11,012 nt of DNA from positions 10,975 to 21,986 of the forward strand of contig DFBV01000193.1 of NCBI GenBank assembly GCA_002366755.1, given 5' to 3'. Below the pieces are notes generated by a model. It saw nothing but the letters and a program-made list of their open reading frames with translations, ran no database searches and had not been told where the DNA came from. This DNA comes from Anaerolineales bacterium UBA3071. GTDB taxonomy: Bacteria > Chloroflexota > Anaerolineae > UBA3071. Position numbers and translations under genes: made by a program. Positions 1 to 6,159 of the stretch are shown piece after piece. How positions within the stretch are numbered: position 1 is the first letter of the stretch; every line of letters begins with the position of its first letter.

Positions 1-68
1 GAGATGTGGCTGTGGATCCCTTGCAGTGGACGCGGGAGGTGATGCCGCAGACTGAGAACGAAGAATAG
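1..68 (+). CDS. Possible 3' end of an unidentified plus-strand gene
   Basis: Frame 3 is open from the left edge to a TAG at 66-68 and reads DVAVDPLQWTREVMPQTENEE. The other two plus frames stop earlier. The peptide has the polar, Glu-rich look of a protein C-terminus, and a palindromic element follows directly, as expected for a gene end converging on the minus-strand L25 gene. It is too short to assign a family, and a chance open frame of about 20 codons is quite possible. Confidence 0.3.
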   Translation, partial: DVAVDPLQWTREVMPQTENEE

Positions 69-74
69 GACGTA

Positions 75-103
75 GTAGGGGCAACCATTGTGGCTGCCCC
101 TAC
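75..103. repeat. Palindromic GTAGGGGCA element between convergent genes; possible bidirectional terminator
   Basis: GTAGGGGCA (75-83) is perfectly complementary to TGCCCCTAC (95-103). Inside, after an A/C mismatch, CCA (85-87) pairs with TGG (91-93) around a TTG loop. The 29-nt element therefore folds into a near-complete hairpin on either strand. It lies 16 bp beyond the L25 stop and 6 bp beyond the possible plus-strand stop. No clear T-run flanks it, so intrinsic termination is uncertain. GTAGGGGC...GCCCCTAC palindromes are familiar to me as dispersed REP-like intergenic elements in several bacterial groups; this is from memory. Confidence 0.65.
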
Positions 104-119
104 GCAGAGCCAGATCTAG

Positions 120-794
120 CTAATCTTCCTCGGTTTCCTCCTCAATGCCCTTCGCCGCCCTGCCCTTGGCCACGACTTCAACGTCCTCCGGTTCAGGAGC
201 AGCGACCTCCACTTCTTCCTCCTCCTCCAGCACGGCGCGTGCGACGGCCAGGCTGATGATGACCGTTTCCGGAGCGTCCAGAATCTCCACCCCCTGGGGC
301 GACGCGATGTCGCCAACGGTGACGTTCTGGTCCGTGCGCTCCAGGACGCTTATGTCCACCTCAAAGGATGACGGCAGATCACCCGGCAGACACTCTACCT
401 CCAGGCTGTCCAGGTTCTGCACCAACGCACCCATGTTATTGACAACAGCCGGCGATTCACCAACGATAACCAGGGGCACATGAGCCTGCAGTTTCTCCGT
501 CATCACCACGCGGTAGAAGTCCACATGTAGCACGAGTGGCCTCGTGGGATGACGCTGGACCTCGCGCATCAGCACCATGTGTGATTCCTTTGTGCCAGCG
601 ATGGAGAGGGAGATAATGTTGTGCGCTCCACCGCGCGCCAACAGCAGCCTCAGGGCCCGTTCCTCGACCTGTAACGGTTGCGAGGAGATGTCATGCCCAT
701 AGAGCACGGAAGGCACGTAGCCCCGGTCTCGCAGTGTCTTCAGCCCCCGCCCCACAGTAGTGCGGGGTTCAACCTGCAATTCCAATGTGGTCAT
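120..794 (-). CDS. rplY: 50S ribosomal protein L25 / general stress protein Ctc
   Basis: The product binds the 5S rRNA domain of the large ribosomal subunit. At 224 residues it is the long, two-domain CTC form rather than the short E. coli-like form of about 95 residues. Residues 1-95 are the 5S-binding domain: the N-terminal part with RTTVGRGLKTLRDRGYVPSVLYG, broken here as RTTVGRGLK and LRDRGYVPSVLYG, and the hallmark REVQRHPTRPLVLHVDFYRV around residues 77-96. The C-terminal beta domain follows to about residue 185 (for example VNNMGALVQNLDSLEVECLP). The last 35 or so residues are a strongly acidic low-complexity tail rich in Glu, Asp, Ala and Pro. The start at 794 has an AAGGAG site (806-811) 11 nt upstream. 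It is the last gene of the minus-strand group, 142 bp after the stop of the membrane-protein gene, so it may have its own promoter, although I could not identify one. Confidence 0.96.
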   Translation of the reverse strand: MTTLELQVEPRTTVGRGLKTLRDRGYVPSVLYGHDISSQPLQVEERALRLLLARGGAHNIISLSIAGTKESHMVLMREVQRHPTRPLVLHVDFYRVVMTEKLQAHVPLVIVGESPAVVNNMGALVQNLDSLEVECLPGDLPSSFEVDISVLERTDQNVTVGDIASPQGVEILDAPETVIISLAVARAVLEEEEEVEVAAPEPEDVEVVAKGRAAKGIEEETEED

Positions 795-867
795 TCTCCG
801 AGTTACTCCTTATCTCAACAGGATTCGTCATCACGACTATGAGTATTGACAGCTACTCCCATCCGAA

Positions 868-896
868 GCTATCGAACCAGATTCCCCGACGATAGC
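868..896. repeat. 7-bp inverted repeat upstream of the L25 gene
   Basis: GCTATCG (868-874) and CGATAGC (890-896) are exact reverse complements separated by 15 nt. The pair lies in the 142-bp gap between the end of the membrane-protein gene at 937 and the L25 start at 794. It could be a weak terminator of the upstream minus-strand pair, an operator, or chance. There is no T-run and no further pairing. Confidence 0.3.
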
Positions 897-936
897 CAGG
901 CAATGTCACATCAAGTTCGTACCACACCACACCCGC

Positions 937-1317
937 TCACCGGGATCGCCACCAACCGGCGAGGAACAGAACGCCCGCCAACAGGAAGGGCCCACCGGAA
1001 ACCGCCATGGCGAAGCCCTCGTTGAAGCTGGCGGTGACGTAGGCGAAGATGCACAGGGCAACGCCGGCGACGACCGCTATCGCCCCACCGATCGCCTCCC
1101 GCCGCCAGGCGATGACAACACCCACCACCGCAACGATCACCAGCGCTGCCAGCATCGCCCCTTCCAGCGACCGCTCGAATTCGCCCCCGATCATCTCACC
1201 GATCGCGCTGGCCAACAAGGCGAGCGGCCAGAATACTGCGGCCAGCGTGCCTATCCCACGGGCAACCCAACGCATCCACTTCGCGGCCCGGTCGCCAGCG
1301 TATCTACTGCTCGCCAT
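937..1317 (-). CDS. Small four-helix integral membrane protein, function unknown
   Basis: I do not recognise a family with certainty. The product is 126 residues with a basic N-terminus (MASSRYAGDRAAKWMRWVARG) and four hydrophobic stretches at about residues 21-43, 50-68, 74-97 and 103-122, separated by short polar loops such as WRREAIGG. It ends in GWWRSR. This predicts four membrane helices in a compact protein with no catalytic motif. The Met at 1317 is preferred because AAAGGAGG (1324-1331) sits 6 nt upstream of it. A Met two codons earlier (1323) abuts that site, and a longer open frame from 1371 would run 37 bp into the gene upstream. It begins 17 bp after the stop of the repeat-protein gene, so the two are probably co-transcribed and may work together at the membrane. 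Confidence 0.8.
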   Translation of the reverse strand: MASSRYAGDRAAKWMRWVARGIGTLAAVFWPLALLASAIGEMIGGEFERSLEGAMLAALVIVAVVGVVIAWRREAIGGAIAVVAGVALCIFAYVTASFNEGFAMAVSGGPFLLAGVLFLAGWWRSR

Positions 1318-1323
1318 GGTCAT

Positions 1324-1331
1324 CCTCCTTT
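1324..1331 (-). promoter_or_regulatory. Ribosome binding site fixing the start of the four-helix membrane protein
   Basis: The minus strand reads AAAGGAGG immediately before ATGACCATG. The ideal 6-nt spacing is to the second ATG (1317), which supports that codon over the adjacent ATG at 1323 and over the upstream ATG at 1371. Confidence 0.7.
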
Positions 1332-1334
1332 CAC

Positions 1335-1850
1335 TTACCCCCTGCGGCTGAGCAACCCCTTCAACAGGCAAAACAGGCCGCAGATCAGGCCGGCGGCAGC
1401 GCCGAAGGCGATGGCCGTCTCCTTATCAAAGACGGTCTGCACGTCCCCCTCGACGGAGCCGGCCAGCAGCAGCAGCGTGCGACTGTTCTCGATCCTCACC
1501 TCATCGCCCACAACCGCCATGGTCATCGAGTCGCTCAGGCTCACGGCCTCTCCAGCGACAATGATCGCTCCGCCTTGAGTGAACCGCACATCCTCGCCGC
1601 GCACCGATACAGCCCCGCCTTGCTGCAGCTCGACTTGTCCAGCCTGGATGGTCTGCACCCCGCCCCGGGTCAGGCTGACCGTCTCCGCCTCGATGCGCTG
1701 CACGCCGCCCTGCTCCACGGTCACCTGCTTGGCGGTGATCGTCCCCGCCGCGCTCTGGTACATGTGCACCGTCTCCGCCTGGACGTCCCTGAGTTCTTCG
1801 CCTTCCACCGTTATAGTCTCTTGCTCTTCGTGGGTGGCTTCCTCGCTCAT
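1335..1850 (-). CDS. Tail-anchored 15-residue-repeat protein (predicted small beta-solenoid)
   Basis: The product is 171 residues. After an acidic N-terminus (MSEEATHEEQ), residues 24-143 divide without gaps into eight 15-residue units. Examples are EAETVSLTRGGVQTI (54-68), QAGQVELQQGGAVSV (69-83) and RGEDVRFTQGGAIIV (84-98). Val is fixed at unit position 5, hydrophobic residues recur at positions 7 and 15, and Gly-Gly is common at 10-11. This is the pattern of a stacked beta-helix, similar in spirit to bactofilins. Residues 146-165 are hydrophobic (AFGAAAGLICGLFCLLKGLL), followed by SRRG, a C-terminal membrane anchor. No signal peptide is visible, so the repeat domain is probably cytoplasmic. 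The start at 1850 has a GGAGGAGG-type site about 6 nt upstream; a longer open frame from 1883 begins with an Arg run and lacks this support. The function is unknown; a scaffold or membrane-organising role is inference. Confidence 0.82.
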   Translation of the reverse strand: MSEEATHEEQETITVEGEELRDVQAETVHMYQSAAGTITAKQVTVEQGGVQRIEAETVSLTRGGVQTIQAGQVELQQGGAVSVRGEDVRFTQGGAIIVAGEAVSLSDSMTMAVVGDEVRIENSRTLLLLAGSVEGDVQTVFDKETAIAFGAAAGLICGLFCLLKGLLSRRG

Positions 1851-1914
1851 CGTCGGCCTCCTCCTACGTCTGGCGCTCTGCACTTTGCGACGCCTCTGAA
1901 AAACCGCAAGATCG

Positions 1915-1963
1915 TCAGCGGATTGAGCGGATTCTCTCGCATCCTATCCGCTTCATCCGCTGA
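1915..1963. repeat. Long interrupted palindrome made of doubled AGCGGAT / ATCCGCT units
   Basis: AGCGGAT occurs twice (1917-1923 and 1926-1932), and its complement ATCCGCT occurs twice (1946-1952 and 1955-1961), with two-base spacers TG and TC. The outer arms extend to TCAGCGGAT (1915-1923) and ATCCGCTGA (1955-1963). The result is a 9-bp stem, a 2x2 internal loop, a 7-bp stem and a 13-nt loop. It lies 65 bp upstream of the minus-strand repeat-protein start and about 144 bp upstream of the large plus-strand gene. It looks like a dispersed intergenic palindromic element but could be a two-site operator. Confidence 0.7.
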
Positions 1964-1986
1964 TGGCTTCCGCCTTTCTTGAGTAG

Positions 1987-2012
1987 GGTCACTTCGCGCT
2001 TCGCGTTTGACC
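1987..2012. repeat. Imperfect palindrome upstream of the large fusion gene; possible operator
   Basis: GGTCA (1987-1991) pairs with TGACC (2008-2012), and inside them CGCG (1995-1998) mirrors CGCG (2002-2005) around a CTT centre. Spacing between arms is 3 nt on one side and 2 nt on the other, so symmetry is not perfect. It sits about 57 bp upstream of the predicted -35 at 2069. An operator role is inference. Confidence 0.35.
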
Positions 2013-2027
2013 TACAATGCATTTTAC

Positions 2028-2036
2028 AGGAGGAGG
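2028..2036 (+). promoter_or_regulatory. Strong Shine-Dalgarno-like AGGAGGAGG with no well-spaced start
   Basis: AGGAGGAGG is a strong match to the anti-Shine-Dalgarno sequence, but the nearest in-frame ATG (2050) is 13 nt downstream, which is long. If used, it adds 19 residues (beginning MKMLSPFPK) to the fusion protein. The ATG at 2017 lies upstream of the site, so the site cannot serve it. Confidence 0.4.
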
Positions 2037-2068
2037 CGGGTTTGCGCAAATGAAGATGCTATCCCCGT

Positions 2069-2097
2069 TTCCCAAAACGGCGATTCTGTGGTACGAT
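2069..2097 (+). promoter_or_regulatory. Predicted sigma-70 promoter of the surface-glycan operon
   Basis: TTCCCA (2069-2074, four of six matches to TTGACA), a 17-bp spacer, then TACGAT (2092-2097) preceded by TGG, which makes an extended -10. The expected start of transcription is near 2104, only about 3 nt before the ATG at 2107. This would give an essentially leaderless message. The extended -10 resembles the better promoter at 6770-6797. Confidence 0.5.
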
Positions 2098-2106
2098 TTC
2101 GAGACT

Positions 2107-5100
2107 ATGCGCAGGGGCAATACGACCTCAATACCCATCCGCACTGGAACCTGGCGACCCCTTCTGATACTGGCGCTGCACCTCCTGCTCGTGTTGGCTT
2201 TCGTTGGCGCAGGGAGTGGGCTATGGCGGAGCGCCCGCCGGGCGGCGCGCGGCGTGACCTACGGCCCACCGCCAGCGATCACCCCCGCCGTCCACGGGCG
2301 GCTGGGAATCAACGTGGCGCTGGAACAGTACGACGACGCCGGACTGGCTGCTGCGCTGGATGACCTCCAGGCAGCCGACCTGAACTGGCTGCGGCAGCGT
2401 TTCCCCTGGCCAGATATCGAGCCGCAGCCGGATCAGTTCGAGTGGGCCGCCTGGGACCGTATCGTGCAGACCGTTGCCCAGCAGGACCTGCACCTCATCG
2501 CCGTGCTGGACACCTCGCCCGCCTGGGCCCGAGCCGAAGCGGATGCCAGCAACCGTTTCGCCCCCCCACATGAGCGAGCCGATTTCGGTCACTTCGCCGC
2601 CGCCTTCGCCCGCCGCTACGGGGAGATGGTGGACTTCTACCAGATTTGGGACGAGCCGAACATCGCCCCGCACTGGGGCGCACGCCCCGCCGACCCTGCA
2701 GATTACCTCGGATTGCTGCGCGAAGGCTTCGTGCAGGTGAAGGCAGCCGACCCCACCGCCTGGGTCTTGCTGGCCGGCCTGGCGCCCACCGTGGAAACGG
2801 GCGGCGCCAACCTCAGCGACATCACCTATCTAGATCAACTCTACCAGATAGGCGCAGCCGAATGGTTCGACATCGCCGCCGCCAAGCCCTATGGCTTCAA
2901 TGCCGGCCCTGACGACCCGCTGCTGAGCCCGGACGTGTTGAACTTCGGGCGGATCGCCCTGGTGCGGGAGGTGATGGAGCGGCACGGCGACGCGCACACG
3001 CCGCTGTGGGCCGTGGAGTTCGGCTGGAACGCGCCGCTGCCTGGCTGGACTGGTGCGCCCTCCATTTGGGGACAGGTGAACGAGGCGACGCAGGCTGACT
3101 ACATCGTTGAGGCCTTCGAGCGGGCAAGACACGACTGGCCCTGGCTGGGGCTCATGTTCTGGGCCAGCTACCACCCAGACGTTGCTCCCTACGATGCTCA
3201 CTGGGGATTCGCTCTGGTTGACCAGGCAGGACAGCCTCGGCCAGCGCTGACAACGCTATGCGAGGCAACCAGCGAAGCTCCGCTCCTCCCTCCGGGAATA
3301 CACGCGCCGGATCATCCCGCGTTCCGCTACAGGGGCAACTGGCGAATCACTCCCGAGGCTGCCGACGTCGGCCAGAGCGGCGACACGTTGGAATTTGCCT
3401 TCCTGGGCACGCGGCTCGACCTGGATATCCAGCGGGGGGCGTACTGGGCCTACTTCACGGTGAGTGTGGATGGACAGCCAGCCAACGCGCTGCCGCGGGA
3501 CGGAGACGGCAAGACCAACCTCACCCTCTACGATCCGCTCTCGGCACACGAACGAGTGACGCTGGCTCGCGGCCTGGACGATGGCTTGCACCAGGCACGC
3601 ATCGTCGCTACCGGCGGCTGGGGCCAGTGGGCCATCCAGCGGATCATCGTCAGTCGCGAGCAGAGCCCCTGGCAGACGTGGCTGCTGGGAGGTTTGGGAC
3701 TTCTCGCCTTCTTGACCATCGGCAACGGAGTGCGTCTGGCCTGTCGCCCGGCGACGCGGGAGAGCCTGCGCTGGGTTGGGAAACGTCTGGGCACCGTGGC
3801 CGCGCGCTTTCACTGCCTGGACGAGCGCTGGCAGGTCGCGTGCGTTGCTGCGACAGCAACACTGTTCGCCTTCTCTCCCTGGCTGGTGCTAGACCTGCTC
3901 AGCCTGAGCCTGTTGGCGTTGCTGCTGGCGCTGCGGCTCGATCTGGTACTGCCACTGATCGCCTTTGCCATCCCCCTCTTCCTTCGCCCCAAAACCATCC
4001 TGGGTCGCCAGTTCTCACACGTCGAGATCTTCACCGTCTTGGGAACCGTGCTGTTGGCCCTCCACTGGCTTCGCCGCCGCATCACGCACCACAAACCACG
4101 CATCACGAATCTGGACTGGCCTGTCCTGGCGTTCGTCGCCGTATCCGCCCTTTCGCTGCTGACAGCTCGCAACACCGGCGTGGCTCAACGGGAGTTCCGC
4201 GTGGTCATCCTGGAGTCCGCTCTGTTCTACCTGTTGATAAGCCGTGCGCAGCGGGGCGATGGAAAGCCGTTGTCCCTCTGGCCTCTGATGGACGGGCTGG
4301 TGCTGGGCGCGCTGGCGGTAAGCGCCTTGGGATTGTGGCAGTTGGCTACGGGGCAGGGGCGGGTGGACGTGGAAGGGGTGTGGCGGGTTCGAGCGTTCTA
4401 CGGCTCGCCCAACAATCTGGGGCTGTACCTGGATCGCATCGTGCCGCTGCTGGGCGCGGTGATGGCGTACGGACGCACCCGCTGGCGGCGCTGGGCCTAC
4501 GGCCTGCTGATGATCCCTATCGGCCTGGCCTGCATCGTCACCTTCAGCAGGGGGGCATTACTGCTCGGACTGCCAGCGGCTGTGCTCTTTCTGGGACTGG
4601 CCGGCTCGCTTGCTGGCGGTAGCACGAAGCCGCGGCGGCCGTTGGTCATCGCCTTGGCCTTCCTCTTGGTGGCCGGGCTGGCCATGATGCCCCTTTTCCA
4701 CACGGAGCGCTTCGCGGGGCTGTTCGATTTCACCCAGGGCACGAGCTTCATCCGCCTGCGACTGTGGCGGGGGGCGGTAAACATGGCGCTCGACCATCCC
4801 TGGCTGGGAGTAGGACCGGACAACTTCCTCTACGAGTACGGCACCCGCTACGTGCTACCAGCAGCCTGGGAGGAACTGAACCTGAGCCATCCGCACAATG
4901 TCGTACTGGACTTCTGGACACGGCTGGGGCTGCTGGGGCTGGCGGTTGGCCTCTGGCTGATGGTGGCTGGCTTCCGGGCCGGGTGGCGGGCGTGGCGACG
5001 CACAGCCAACGCAGACCGACGAGCGCTCCAACTGGGCTTGCTGGCCAGCCTGGTGGCCACCGCAGCGCACGGCCTGATTGACAATTCGATTTTCCTTGTG

Positions 5101-5172
5101 GATTTGGCGTTCATCTTCATGCTCACGCTAGGCATCTTCCAGCGTGAGCACGGGGGAGAGGACGAGGTCTAG
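2107..5172 (+). CDS. Membrane glycoside hydrolase (clan GH-A-like) fused to an O-antigen ligase/polymerase domain
   Basis: The product has 1,021 residues, counted from the Met at 2107. Residues 18-38 form a signal anchor. Residues 65-385 resemble a TIM-barrel clan GH-A glycosidase (GH39/GH5-like): QIWDEPNI holds the likely acid/base E183, WAVEFGWN the likely nucleophile E304, and FWASYHP is near the barrel end. D182 replaces the usual Asn before the acid/base. Residues 411-516 look like a beta-sandwich with carbohydrate-binding character. A helix at 521-543 leads into about twelve further helices with O-antigen ligase/Wzy signatures: FYGSPNNLGLYL (764-775), TFSRGALL with R815, LGVGPDNF (900-907), and SHPHNVVLDFW with H930. 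That half alone is the size of a normal ligase. The expected activity is polymerising or attaching glycan chains outside the membrane and trimming or recognising them. Alternative starts are 2050 and 2017. It is the first gene of the plus-strand operon. Confidence 0.88.
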   Translation: MRRGNTTSIPIRTGTWRPLLILALHLLLVLAFVGAGSGLWRSARRAARGVTYGPPPAITPAVHGRLGINVALEQYDDAGLAAALDDLQAADLNWLRQRFPWPDIEPQPDQFEWAAWDRIVQTVAQQDLHLIAVLDTSPAWARAEADASNRFAPPHERADFGHFAAAFARRYGEMVDFYQIWDEPNIAPHWGARPADPADYLGLLREGFVQVKAADPTAWVLLAGLAPTVETGGANLSDITYLDQLYQIGAAEWFDIAAAKPYGFNAGPDDPLLSPDVLNFGRIALVREVMERHGDAHTPLWAVEFGWNAPLPGWTGAPSIWGQVNEATQADYIVEAFERARHDWPWLGLMFWASYHPDVAPYDAHWGFALVDQAGQPRPALTTLCEATSEAPLLPPGIHAPDHPAFRYRGNWRITPEAADVGQSGDTLEFAFLGTRLDLDIQRGAYWAYFTVSVDGQPANALPRDGDGKTNLTLYDPLSAHERVTLARGLDDGLHQARIVATGGWGQWAIQRIIVSREQSPWQTWLLGGLGLLAFLTIGNGVRLACRPATRESLRWVGKRLGTVAARFHCLDERWQVACVAATATLFAFSPWLVLDLLSLSLLALLLALRLDLVLPLIAFAIPLFLRPKTILGRQFSHVEIFTVLGTVLLALHWLRRRITHHKPRITNLDWPVLAFVAVSALSLLTARNTGVAQREFRVVILESALFYLLISRAQRGDGKPLSLWPLMDGLVLGALAVSALGLWQLATGQGRVDVEGVWRVRAFYGSPNNLGLYLDRIVPLLGAVMAYGRTRWRRWAYGLLMIPIGLACIVTFSRGALLLGLPAAVLFLGLAGSLAGGSTKPRRPLVIALAFLLVAGLAMMPLFHTERFAGLFDFTQGTSFIRLRLWRGAVNMALDHPWLGVGPDNFLYEYGTRYVLPAAWEELNLSHPHNVVLDFWTRLGLLGLAVGLWLMVAGFRAGWRAWRRTANADRRALQLGLLASLVATAAHGLIDNSIFLVDLAFIFMLTLGIFQREHGGEDEV

Positions 5173-5183
5173 GGGAGGAGAAC

Positions 5184-6155
5184 ATGCGCATTCTTGTCAC
5201 TGGCGGTGCTGGCTTTATCGGCTCGCACCTTTGCGACCGCCTCCTGGCCGAAGGCCACGAGGTCATCGCCATGGACAACTTGGTCACTGGGTCTACGGAT
5301 AACATCGCTCACCTGGCCAGTCACCGCCGCTTCCGTTTCATCTTCCATGACGTGACCGAATACATCCACCTGGACGGGCCGCTGGACGTCATCCTGCATC
5401 TGGCGTCGTTGCCCAGTCCTGTGGACTATCTGGAGAAGCCAATCAAGACCCTCAAAGTAGGAGCGCTGGGCACGCACAAGACGCTGGGATTAGCCGTGGT
5501 CAAGCGAGCGCTCTACCTGCTGGCGTCCACCTCCGAGGTGTACGGCGATCCCAAAGTGCATCCACAACCCGAGACGTACTGGGGCAATGTGAACCCCATC
5601 GGCCCGCGCGGCGTGTACGATGAGTCGAAACGCTACGCCGAGGCAATGACCATGGCCTACCATCGGGCTCACGGCCTGGAGACGCGCACTGCCAGGATCT
5701 TCAATACCTACGGCCCCCGCATGCGACTGGACGATGGCCGCGTGGTGCCCAATTTCGTCAAGCAGGCGCTGCTGGGAGAGCCACTGACAGTCTACGACGA
5801 TGGGTCGCGAACCCGCAGCTTCTGCTACGTTTCAGACATGGTGGAGGGGCTCTACCGTCTGCTGCTGTCCGACGAGGTGTACCCGGTCAACCTGGGCAGC
5901 CCGCACGAAATGACCGTTCTCGAATTCGCCCACAAGATGCTGGAAGTCTCCGGCAGTTCCTCGGAAATCGTGTTTGTGACACCGGCGGACGAGCGCACGA
6001 AGGACGATCCCCAAACCCGCCGGCCGGACATCAGCAAGGCGCGGCGAGTGCTGGGTTGGCAACCGCGAGTGGTGCTGGAGGAAGGGCTGCGGCTGACCAT
6101 CGAGTGGTTCCAAGAGCATTTGGCGAAGCCCCAGAAGAAGCCGGAACAAGGCTGA
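5184..6155 (+). CDS. uxs: UDP-glucuronate decarboxylase (UDP-xylose synthase)
   Basis: A cytoplasmic extended short-chain dehydrogenase that converts UDP-glucuronate to UDP-xylose with bound NAD. The 323 residues match the family length. The NAD-binding GGAGFIGSH is at residues 7-15 and the acidic ribose contact is in MDNLVTG near residue 31. STSEVYGDPKVHPQPE (115-130) and YWGNVNPIGPRGVYDESKR (132-150) are diagnostic for UDP-glucuronate decarboxylases rather than generic epimerases. The latter carries the catalytic Tyr145 and Lys149. ARIFNTYGPRM and the late DGSRTRSFCYVSD complete the substrate site. The start at 5184 has GGAGG (5174-5178) 5 nt upstream and lies 11 bp after the fusion-gene stop, so the genes are probably co-transcribed. 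The neighbourhood suggests that it supplies UDP-xylose for the glycan handled by the ligase fusion. Confidence 0.93.
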   Translation: MRILVTGGAGFIGSHLCDRLLAEGHEVIAMDNLVTGSTDNIAHLASHRRFRFIFHDVTEYIHLDGPLDVILHLASLPSPVDYLEKPIKTLKVGALGTHKTLGLAVVKRALYLLASTSEVYGDPKVHPQPETYWGNVNPIGPRGVYDESKRYAEAMTMAYHRAHGLETRTARIFNTYGPRMRLDDGRVVPNFVKQALLGEPLTVYDDGSRTRSFCYVSDMVEGLYRLLLSDEVYPVNLGSPHEMTVLEFAHKMLEVSGSSSEIVFVTPADERTKDDPQTRRPDISKARRVLGWQPRVVLEEGLRLTIEWFQEHLAKPQKKPEQG

Positions 6156-6159
6156 GACG

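Noticed and set aside
1324..1371. Longer start of the four-helix membrane protein (Met at 1371)
   Set aside because: It would overlap the upstream gene by 37 bp and include its own ribosome binding site in the coding sequence; the ATG at 1317 has ideal spacing.
1335..1850. Recent DNA-level tandem duplication in the repeat protein gene
   Set aside because: The 15-residue periodicity is clear in protein, but the 45-bp DNA units are too diverged to indicate recent expansion.
1851..1883. Longer start of the 15-residue-repeat protein (Met at 1883)
   Set aside because: It adds an Arg-rich leader (MQSARRRRRPT) that is the translation of the Shine-Dalgarno region; the Met at 1850 is well placed.
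2013..2018. TACAAT as a -10 box for the fusion gene
   Set aside because: No acceptable -35 lies 16-18 bp upstream; the promoter at 2069-2097 scores better on both boxes and spacing.
2221..2673. 150-codon minus-strand open frame opposite the glycosidase domain
   Set aside because: Antisense shadow with low-complexity composition and no start signal; the plus frame encodes the catalytic motifs.
3258..4622. 454-codon open frame on the plus strand inside the fusion gene
   Set aside because: It is the +2/+3 shadow of a GC-rich gene: Arg/Pro/Gly-rich with no domains, while the long frame has clear glycosidase and ligase motifs.
5184..6155. dTDP-glucose 4,6-dehydratase or UDP-galactose 4-epimerase
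   Set aside because: The YGDPxVHPQxE...YWGNVNPIGPR signature is specific to UDP-glucuronate decarboxylases.
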